5,298 nucleotides of DNA from Sphingobacterium thalpophilum. Lineage in GTDB: Bacteria > Bacteroidota > Bacteroidia > Flavobacteriales > Flavobacteriaceae. This document shows positions 1 to 5,298 of this stretch, in pieces; the stretch's first letter is position 1; the number at the start of each line of letters is the position of its first letter. The notes under the pieces are model-generated. The model worked only from the letters and a program-made list of their open reading frames with translations. It searched no databases and was not told where the DNA came from. The stretch is from NCBI GenBank assembly GCA_943328865.2, contig CALQBR020000123.1, positions 1 to 5,298 on the forward strand, given 5' to 3'. A program made the translations under genes and the position numbers.

Positions 1-1617
1 AAACAGTTTCAAGATGCTTTGCTTTCATGGAATGGTAACACTGTTGCGTTTTATGATTATTTAAAAGCAACTGCATCAAGTATCATTTCAGGTTCAACTT
101 GGAATAAAGTGGTTCACGATGGTGTTTATGTGTCTGCTGTAATTCCAGGAGTTACTCCTACAACGGTTGATTACAATTCTATCGCTTCTTCTTTGGCTAA
201 ATCACATTCTGTAGAAGGATTTGAATTGAATTTATATACTAAAACAGGTTTAGGGGATGGTCAACAAGCAAACAATCCTTGGTTGCAAGAGTTTCCTGAT
301 CCAATTACTAGAGTATCTTGGGATAACTATGTTACCGTTTCTAAATCAGATGCAGAAAAGTTAGGACTATCGAATGAGATTGTTGCTAATGGTGGTTTGA
401 ATGGTAGTTATGCAACTATCACTGTTGATGGAACAAAATTAGAAGTGCCGGTTATTATTCAACCAGGTCAGGCTAAAGGAACTATTGGTTTGGCTTTGGG
501 TTATGGTAAAAAAGCGGCGATTAAGGAAGAAATGCAAGTAGGTGTTAATGCTTACGCTTTTTATAAAGGTTTTAATGAGGTACAATCTGCTAAATTAACT
601 GCAGCTTCTGGTGAGCACGAATTTGCTTGTGTCCAAGGGCAAAAGACGTTAATGGGTAGAGGAGATATTATCAAAGAAACTACTTTGGAAATTTTCAATA
701 CGAAAGATGCTAAAGAATGGAATCTTGTTCCAATGGTATCTTTGGATCACAAGGAAGTTGAAGCTACTTCAGTAGATTTATGGGATTCATTTGATCGTTC
801 TGTAGGACATCATTTTAATCTTTCTATCGATTTAAATGCTTGTACAGGTTGTGGTGCTTGTGTAATTGCCTGTCATGCAGAAAATAACGTGCCTGTTGTT
901 GGAAAATCAGAAGTAAGAAGAAGCCGTGATATGCACTGGTTGCGTATCGACAGGTATTATTCTTCTGAAGATACTTTTGCTCAAGACAACGAGAAGAAAG
1001 AAAATTTTGATGGATTATTTGGAGATAAAGGTTCTTTGGGTGGATTTGGTCAAATGGAAAATCCAGCTGAAAATCCTCAAGTTTCTTTCCAACCAGTAAT
1101 GTGTCAACACTGTAATCACGCACCATGTGAGACTGTTTGTCCTGTTGCTGCTACTTCTCACGGTCGTCAAGGTCAAAACCAAATGGCTTACAATAGATGT
1201 GTTGGTACAAGGTATTGCGCAAATAACTGTCCTTATAAAGTGCGTCGTTTTAACTGGTTCTTATATAATGGAAACAGTGAGTTTGATTACAATATGAATG
1301 ACGATTTAGGTCGTATGGTATTGAATCCTGATGTGAATGTTCGTTCAAGAGGGGTTATGGAGAAATGTTCTATGTGTATTCAAATGACACAAGCGACTAT
1401 TCTTAAAGCCAAACGTGAAGGTAGGACCATTGTCGATGGTGAATTCCAAACTGCTTGTTCAAACGCTTGTACTAATGGTGCAATGACATTTGGAGATGTA
1501 AATGATAAAGAAAGTCAAGTAGCTAAATTAGGTGAAGATGACAGAATGTATCATTTGTTAGAGCATGTGGGTACAAAACCGAATGTGATCTACCATGTAA
1601 AAGTTAGAAATACTTAG
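1..1617 (+). CDS. actB: Alternative Complex III iron-sulfur subunit ActB, 3' part (5' end outside window)
   Basis: This is the periplasmic electron-transfer subunit of ACIII, which takes electrons from quinol oxidised at ActC and passes them through iron-sulfur clusters towards the haem subunits. The frame is open from base 1 (codons KQFQDALLSW), so the gene begins upstream; 538 codons are present of a family length near 1000. Window codons about 100-220 resemble the C-terminal barrel domain of molybdopterin oxidoreductases (DPITRVSWDN at 100), a domain that binds no molybdenum cofactor in this family. Codons 275-495 form a ferredoxin-like domain with four cysteine groups: C281/284/287/291, C368/371/376/380, C400/406/410 and C456/459/486/490. 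A polar, glycine-rich linker (about 315-362) separates groups one and two. The third group has Thr403 where a fourth cysteine would be expected. The TAT signal and lipid anchor known in the family cannot be checked here. It ends with TAG, 32 bases before actC. Confidence 0.95.
   Translation, partial: KQFQDALLSWNGNTVAFYDYLKATASSIISGSTWNKVVHDGVYVSAVIPGVTPTTVDYNSIASSLAKSHSVEGFELNLYTKTGLGDGQQANNPWLQEFPDPITRVSWDNYVTVSKSDAEKLGLSNEIVANGGLNGSYATITVDGTKLEVPVIIQPGQAKGTIGLALGYGKKAAIKEEMQVGVNAYAFYKGFNEVQSAKLTAASGEHEFACVQGQKTLMGRGDIIKETTLEIFNTKDAKEWNLVPMVSLDHKEVEATSVDLWDSFDRSVGHHFNLSIDLNACTGCGACVIACHAENNVPVVGKSEVRRSRDMHWLRIDRYYSSEDTFAQDNEKKENFDGLFGDKGSLGGFGQMENPAENPQVSFQPVMCQHCNHAPCETVCPVAATSHGRQGQNQMAYNRCVGTRYCANNCPYKVRRFNWFLYNGNSEFDYNMNDDLGRMVLNPDVNVRSRGVMEKCSMCIQMTQATILKAKREGRTIVDGEFQTACSNACTNGAMTFGDVNDKESQVAKLGEDDRMYHLLEHVGTKPNVIYHVKVRNT
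841..1470 (+). other. ActB four-cluster ferredoxin-like cysteine region
   Basis: Fifteen cysteines lie in four groups in the DMSO reductase B-subunit style: CxxCxxCxxxC (841-873), CxxCx4CxxxC (1102-1140), Cx5CxxxC (1198-1230) and CxxC...CxxxC (1366-1377 with 1456-1470). Fifteen ligands fit three [4Fe-4S] clusters and one [3Fe-4S] cluster, the content reported for ACIII structures. Assigning each cysteine to a particular cluster is inference, because in this fold clusters usually draw ligands from two groups. Confidence 0.9.
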
Positions 1618-1649
1618 TCAAAATAAATTAATTAACAATATAAAGGATT

Positions 1650-3053
1650 ATGTCGTCTCACTACGAAGCTCCCATTAGAAAACCTTTAGTTATAGGTGAT
1701 AAGTCTTATCACGATGTAACAATAGATGTAGCTGCCCCTGTTGAAGGTCAGGCAAACAAGCATTGGTGGATTGTTTTTACAATCGCATTAGCTGCATTCC
1801 TTTGGGGATTAGGTTGTATTATTTACACTATTTCTACCGGTATTGGTACTTGGGGATTAAACAAAACAGTTGGTTGGGCATGGGATATTACTAACTTCGT
1901 TTGGTGGGTTGGTATTGGTCACGCAGGAACATTAATCTCCGCTGTACTTTTATTATTCCGTCAAAGATGGAGAATGGCAATTAACCGTTCTGCAGAAGCC
2001 ATGACTATTTTCTCGGTAATTCAAGCGGGTCTTTTTCCAATCATTCACATGGGTCGTCCATGGTTGGCTTATTGGGTTTTACCTATTCCAAACCAATTCG
2101 GTTCATTATGGGTAAACTTTAACTCACCATTGCTTTGGGATGTATTTGCAATTTCTACTTATTTATCTGTTTCATTGGTTTTCTGGTGGACAGGTTTACT
2201 TCCTGATTTCGCCATGTTAAGAGACAGAGCAGTTACACCTTTCAATAAAAGAATCTATTCTATTTTGAGTTTTGGTTGGAGCGGTAGAGCAAAAGACTGG
2301 CAACGTTTTGAAGAAGTTTCATTGGTTTTGGCAGGTTTGGCAACACCATTGGTTCTCTCAGTTCACACCATTGTATCTATGGACTTTGCAACGTCTGTTA
2401 TCCCAGGATGGCATACTACGATTTTTCCACCTTACTTTGTAGCTGGAGCAGTTTTCTCAGGATTTGCGATGGTAAACACCTTGCTTATTGTAATGAGAAA
2501 GGTTTCTAACTTAGAAGCGTACATTACTATTCAGCACATCGAATTGATGAATATCATTATCATGATTACTGGTTCTATTGTTGGGGTAGCTTATATCACG
2601 GAGTTGTTTATTGCTTGGTATTCTGGAGTAGAGTATGAACAATATGCTTTCTTGAACAGAGCAACTGGACCTTACTGGTGGGCTTATTGGGCTATGATGT
2701 CTTGTAATGTTTTCTCACCTCAATTCATGTGGTTTAAAAAATTACGAACTAGTATTATGTTTTCTTTCGTTATTTCGATTGTGGTAAACATTGGAATGTG
2801 GTTCGAGCGTTTCGTAATTATCGTAACGTCTTTACATAGAGATTACCTTCCTTCTTCTTGGACGATGTTCTCACCTACATTTGTTGATATTGGAACATTC
2901 ATTGGAACAATCGGTTTCTTCTTTGTATTGTTTTTATTATATGCTAGAACTTTCCCAGTGATTGCTCAAGCAGAGGTTAAGACAATTTTGAAAGGAACTG
3001 GAGATAATTACATTAGAGAAAGAGAAGCAAATAAAGATTCACACCATGAGTAA
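1650..3053 (+). CDS. actC: Alternative Complex III quinol-oxidising membrane subunit ActC (NrfD/PsrC family)
   Basis: ActC is the integral membrane subunit of ACIII that binds and oxidises menaquinol near the periplasmic face and is a candidate proton-conducting subunit. The 467-residue protein shows about ten hydrophobic segments (near 39-61, 83-104, 117-133, 162-183, 223-245, 258-283, 298-324, 342-362, 367-391, 411-433), matching the NrfD-like fold of this family in number and length. The loop IIHMGRPW (His133) and Asp164 in LLWDVF are polar residues at membrane edges and are candidates for the quinol site by analogy with ACIII structures. The N-terminal extension before the first helix (about 38 residues) is hydrophilic. 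The ATG at 1650 is the first possible start, since an in-frame TAA lies at 1641-1643. The purine run AAAGGA at 1642-1647 is too close to the ATG for a classical Shine-Dalgarno site. The 3' end overlaps actD. Confidence 0.96.
   Translation: MSSHYEAPIRKPLVIGDKSYHDVTIDVAAPVEGQANKHWWIVFTIALAAFLWGLGCIIYTISTGIGTWGLNKTVGWAWDITNFVWWVGIGHAGTLISAVLLLFRQRWRMAINRSAEAMTIFSVIQAGLFPIIHMGRPWLAYWVLPIPNQFGSLWVNFNSPLLWDVFAISTYLSVSLVFWWTGLLPDFAMLRDRAVTPFNKRIYSILSFGWSGRAKDWQRFEEVSLVLAGLATPLVLSVHTIVSMDFATSVIPGWHTTIFPPYFVAGAVFSGFAMVNTLLIVMRKVSNLEAYITIQHIELMNIIIMITGSIVGVAYITELFIAWYSGVEYEQYAFLNRATGPYWWAYWAMMSCNVFSPQFMWFKKLRTSIMFSFVISIVVNIGMWFERFVIIVTSLHRDYLPSSWTMFSPTFVDIGTFIGTIGFFFVLFLLYARTFPVIAQAEVKTILKGTGDNYIREREANKDSHHE
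3046..3053 (+). other. actC/actD stop-start overlap
   Basis: The bases ATGAGTAA hold the actD start codon (3046-3048) and the actC stop codon (3051-3053) in different frames. Such short overlaps commonly allow translational re-initiation between subunits of one complex; coupling here is inferred. Confidence 0.8.
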
Positions 3054-3570
3054 TAAAGTAATATACGCCATTTATAATGACGATGATATTTTGATGGATG
3101 CGGTTAAAAAAACACGTGCAGCTCATCATCATATTGAAGAAGTTTTTACTCCTTTTCCGGTTCACGGATTGGATAAAGCTATGGGAATTGCCCCAACTAG
3201 ATTAGCCATTTGTGCTTTTATTTACGGTTGTATTGGACTTTCAGTAGCGACTACACTGATGAATTTTATTATGATTCAGGATTGGCCTCAAGACATTGGT
3301 GGAAAACCAAGTTTTAGTTATGTTCAGAACATGCCTGCTTTTGTGCCAATTATGTTTGAATTAACGGTATTTTTTGCCGCTCACTTAATGGTTATTACTT
3401 TTTATATGAGAAGTAAATTATGGCCTTTCAAGCAAGCAGAAAATCCAGATGTAAGAACTACTGACGATCACTTCTTGATGGAAGTTGCTGTTAACGATAA
3501 CGAAGAAGAATTAGTTTCTTTTTTCCAAAGTACAGGTGCGGTAGAAGTTAAAGTAATCGATAAGCATTAA
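3046..3570 (+). CDS. actD: Alternative Complex III membrane subunit ActD (DUF3341 family)
   Basis: ActD is a small structural membrane subunit of ACIII with no redox cofactor; in known structures it packs against the ActC side of the complex. The 174-residue protein has a soluble N-terminal part with the family-type opening (KVIYAIYNDDDILMDAV) and the segment FTPFPVHGLDKAMGI (34-48), then two membrane helices at about 53-77 and 97-121, and a soluble C-terminal tail with an acidic stretch (NDNEEEL, 150-156). This matches the DUF3341 layout of two helices between soluble ends. It starts inside the last codons of actC (8-base overlap), which suggests translational coupling and a fixed ratio of the two subunits. 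No Shine-Dalgarno sequence is evident. Assignment rests on motif recognition and position between actC and actE. Confidence 0.95.
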   Translation: MSNKVIYAIYNDDDILMDAVKKTRAAHHHIEEVFTPFPVHGLDKAMGIAPTRLAICAFIYGCIGLSVATTLMNFIMIQDWPQDIGGKPSFSYVQNMPAFVPIMFELTVFFAAHLMVITFYMRSKLWPFKQAENPDVRTTDDHFLMEVAVNDNEEELVSFFQSTGAVEVKVIDKH

Positions 3571-3579
3571 TAAGAAGAT

Positions 3580-3639
3580 ATGAAAAAGGGATATAAAATA
3601 ATCATTTTTTTAGGTCTGTCAGCATTAGTCACTTCTTGC
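3580..3639 (+). other. ActE lipoprotein signal peptide and lipobox
   Basis: Residues 1-20 have a basic start (MKKGYK), a hydrophobic core (residues 7-17) and the lipobox VTSC ending at Cys20. Signal peptidase II cleavage before Cys20 would leave a membrane-anchored cytochrome, as known for ActE of ACIII. Confidence 0.88.
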
Positions 3640-4128
3640 CATGATACAAAAAGTCCTAATTATCAATACATGCCTAACATGTATGAGTCAGTAGGTTACG
3701 AAACTTATTCTGAATCACATGCCTTTAAAAATGGTAAAGAAGGTCAGCTTCCTGCCAAAGGATCGATCAAAAGAGGTTTTGATGTTTACGAATATGAAAA
3801 TAGCACTGCAGGTTACGAACTAGCTAAAGCCAATTTGAAATCACCTTTAGATTCTTTATCAGTTAAAGATATGGAAAAAGCAAAAGGTCTTTTCGAAATC
3901 TATTGCGCTATTTGTCATGGTACTGCTGGTGATGGTAAAGGTAAATTAGTAAAACAGGAGAAATTCTTAGGGGTTCCAAGTTATGCTGACAGACCGATAA
4001 CAGAAGGAAGTATTTTCCATGTGGTTACTTATGGATTGAATTCAATGGGTTCTCACGCAAACCAACTCAATAGCCAAGAACGTTGGTTAGTGGCGGCTTA
4101 TGTGCTAAAGCTAAAAAGCGAATTATAA
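3580..4128 (+). CDS. actE: Alternative Complex III monohaem cytochrome c lipoprotein subunit ActE
   Basis: ActE is the monohaem cytochrome c subunit of ACIII, on the periplasmic side, where it takes part in electron exit from the complex. The 182-residue precursor begins with a lipoprotein signal: MKKGYK, a hydrophobic stretch, then lipobox VTSC with Cys20 as the predicted lipidated first residue of the mature protein. One haem c site, CAICH (C109, C112, H113), is followed by GTAGDGKG, a typical class I cytochrome c continuation. Met156 in GLNSMGSH is the likely distal axial ligand, and the C-terminal helix (ERWLVAAYVLKLK) is the usual closing helix of the fold. The N-terminal segment 25-95 (YMPNMYES, QLPAKGSIKRGF) is typical of ACIII ActE and separates it from general cytochromes c. 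The ATG at 3580 follows an in-frame TAA at 3571-3573; AAGAAG just upstream is a weak purine run. It lies 9 bases after actD. Confidence 0.96.
   Translation: MKKGYKIIIFLGLSALVTSCHDTKSPNYQYMPNMYESVGYETYSESHAFKNGKEGQLPAKGSIKRGFDVYEYENSTAGYELAKANLKSPLDSLSVKDMEKAKGLFEIYCAICHGTAGDGKGKLVKQEKFLGVPSYADRPITEGSIFHVVTYGLNSMGSHANQLNSQERWLVAAYVLKLKSEL
3904..3918 (+). other. ActE haem c attachment motif CxxCH
   Basis: The bases encode CAICH at residues 109-113; the two cysteines form thioether bonds with haem and His113 is the proximal iron ligand. It is the only CxxCH in ActE. Confidence 0.97.
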
Positions 4129-4155
4129 TTGTAGAACAAACTCATCGTAATAGAT

Positions 4156-5298
4156 ATGTACACATTTTCAAGTAAATTAAAAACTTTTTCTTTTATCCTA
4201 ATGTTACTAGGTGTTCTTGGGATCGGGTATGGTTTTTTAACTGCCCCGAAAGACATTCAAGAAGTGGAAAAAATTCTTGCCGCTGATAGTCATGGTTCCC
4301 ATCATGAAGCTTCTAAAGCACCGCATGGAGCTCATGAAGTTCATGCTGATGCTGAACACAAAGCACATTTAGAACATGTTTTGCATCAATTGCAAAATAA
4401 GCCTTGGGCTGCATTATATGTCGCTTGTATTTTCTTTATGCTTGTTTCTATGGGCGTGTTGGCTTTTTATGCTATTCAGCAAGTAGCTCAAGCAGGTTGG
4501 TCTCCAGTTTTGTTTAGAGTGATGCAAGGTATTACTGCTTATTTGTTGCCTGGTTCAATTATTTTTTTCACCTTATTGGTACTTTGTGGATTACACTTTA
4601 GTCATTTGTTCATCTGGATGGATGATAAAGTCGTAGCGCATGACGAACTGATTCAAGCTAAATCTGGTTATTTGAATTTTCCTTTTTGGATTATCAGAGC
4701 TGCTGTCTTTTTGTTTGGATGGAACTTATACCGTCATTTTTCTAGAAAAAATTGTTTGGCTCAAGATGCTTCGAATGATGATAGTTTTTACAAAAAGAAC
4801 TTTAACATTTCAGCACTATTTTTAGTATTCTTTATTGTTACCGAATCAATCATGTCTTGGGACTGGATTATGTCAATAGATCCACATTGGTTTAGTACTT
4901 TATTCGGATGGTATGTTTTTGCTAGTTTCTTTGTTAGTGGTATTACTACTATTGCTTTGGTTACTTTATATCTTAAATCAAAAGGGTACTTGGAACATGT
5001 GAATACCAGTCATATTCATGATTTGGCTAAATTCATGTTCGGAATTAGCGTATTTTGGACATACTTATGGTTTTCACAATTCATGTTGATCTGGTATGCT
5101 AATATTCCTGAAGAGGTAACTTATTTTGTTACCAGAATTGAGTTGTACAATTTGCCATTTTTTGGCGCCGTTTTCATGAACTTCTTATTCCCAATTTTGA
5201 TTTTAATCAATACTGACTTCAAAAGAATCACTTGGATTATTGTTATGGCAGGGATTGTAATTTTAGCAGGACATTATATCGACTTCTTTAACATGATT
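4156..5298 (+). CDS. actF: Alternative Complex III membrane subunit ActF, 5' part (3' end outside window)
   Basis: ActF is the second NrfD-like membrane subunit of ACIII, related to ActC but not thought to oxidise quinol; a role in proton movement has been proposed for the family. Translation from the ATG at 4156 stays open for 381 codons to the last base, so the C-terminus is missing; about one helix more is expected. An in-frame TAG at 4132-4134 makes this ATG the earliest start. At least nine hydrophobic segments are visible (near 10-30, 84-107, 123-151, 174-193, 217-237, 246-273, 290-315, 330-351, 357-378). Recognisable stretches include NKPWAALYVA (81-90), FPFWIIRA (175-182), SWDWIMSIDPHWFST (234-248) and the FSQFMLIWYANIPEE region (306-320), which is characteristic of ActF. 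Between helices one and two lies a histidine-rich loop. Lysines before helix one suggest a cytoplasmic N-terminus. It starts 27 bases after actE, in the same operon. Confidence 0.94.
   Translation, partial: MYTFSSKLKTFSFILMLLGVLGIGYGFLTAPKDIQEVEKILAADSHGSHHEASKAPHGAHEVHADAEHKAHLEHVLHQLQNKPWAALYVACIFFMLVSMGVLAFYAIQQVAQAGWSPVLFRVMQGITAYLLPGSIIFFTLLVLCGLHFSHLFIWMDDKVVAHDELIQAKSGYLNFPFWIIRAAVFLFGWNLYRHFSRKNCLAQDASNDDSFYKKNFNISALFLVFFIVTESIMSWDWIMSIDPHWFSTLFGWYVFASFFVSGITTIALVTLYLKSKGYLEHVNTSHIHDLAKFMFGISVFWTYLWFSQFMLIWYANIPEEVTYFVTRIELYNLPFFGAVFMNFLFPILILINTDFKRITWIIVMAGIVILAGHYIDFFNMI
4291..4386 (+). other. Histidine-rich loop in ActF
   Basis: Residues 46-77 of ActF contain ten histidines in 32 residues (46, 49, 50, 57, 60, 63, 68, 71, 74, 77), with several Ala, Glu and Lys residues between them. 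It lies between membrane helices one and two, predicted to face the periplasm. The H-x2-H spacings at 57/60/63 and 68/71/74/77 put histidines near one face of a possible helix. Metal binding is only a possibility. Confidence 0.8.

Noticed and set aside
19..21. A TTG codon that could be read as the start of a 532-residue protein.
   Set aside because: The frame is open upstream to base 1 and the protein lacks the N-terminal half of ActB, so the true start is outside the window and TTG is an internal leucine codon.
824..1126. A 100-codon open frame on the minus strand.
   Set aside because: It lies wholly inside actB, opposite the conserved first and second cysteine groups, and its translation shows no recognisable domain. 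It is a shadow of the real gene.
1..1617. A molybdenum-dependent oxidoreductase reading of the first gene.
   Set aside because: Fusion of the molybdopterin-type domain with a four-cluster domain, followed by actC-actF, identifies ActB, which lacks the molybdenum cofactor. The half that would hold a cofactor ligand is outside the window, so this rests on family knowledge and context.
1618..1649. A possible promoter in the AT-rich actB-actC gap.
   Set aside because: The gap is only 32 bases and I see no Bacteroidota-type TTTG ... TAnnTTTG pair in it; the AT richness matches the genome style.
4129..4155. A possible terminator between actE and actF.
   Set aside because: There is no GC-rich hairpin followed by a T run in these 27 bases, and the two genes belong to one complex.

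Overview
The window is a compact run of five same-strand genes: the 3' part of actB, complete actC, actD and actE, and the 5' part of actF. These are subunits of Alternative Complex III (ACIII), the quinol:electron-acceptor oxidoreductase that replaces the cytochrome bc1 complex in many Bacteroidota and some other phyla. Low GC, a strong preference for A/T-ending codons, weak or absent Shine-Dalgarno sequences and close similarity of sequence style to Flavobacterium ACIII proteins point to a member of Flavobacteriia. The genus is an inference from recognition, not a database match.

Layout: 1-1617 actB (N-terminal half lies upstream of the window); 1618-1649 a 32-base gap; 1650-3053 actC; 3046-3570 actD, overlapping actC by 8 bases; a 9-base gap; 3580-4128 actE; a 27-base gap; 4156-5298 actF, open to the window edge. 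No gap is over 32 bases, and I see no promoter, terminator, RNA gene, mobile element or repeat array. The genes look like the middle of one operon. By the usual Bacteroidota order, actA should lie upstream, and the end of actF, often followed by cytochrome c oxidase genes, downstream.

How the genes work together (known for the family): the membrane subunit ActC oxidises menaquinol. Electrons enter the iron-sulfur clusters of ActB and the haems of ActA and ActE on the periplasmic side, and pass on to a cytochrome c domain or directly to an associated oxidase. ActD and ActF are further membrane subunits; ActC and ActF are related NrfD-type proteins. The sequence carries the expected marks: 15 cluster-binding cysteines in four groups in ActB, ten membrane segments in ActC, two in ActD, a lipobox and one CxxCH haem site in ActE, and at least nine membrane segments in ActF.

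This is a conserved core respiratory locus, not an undescribed system. The points most worth a second look are a histidine-rich loop in ActF and the Cys-to-Thr position in the third cysteine group of ActB.
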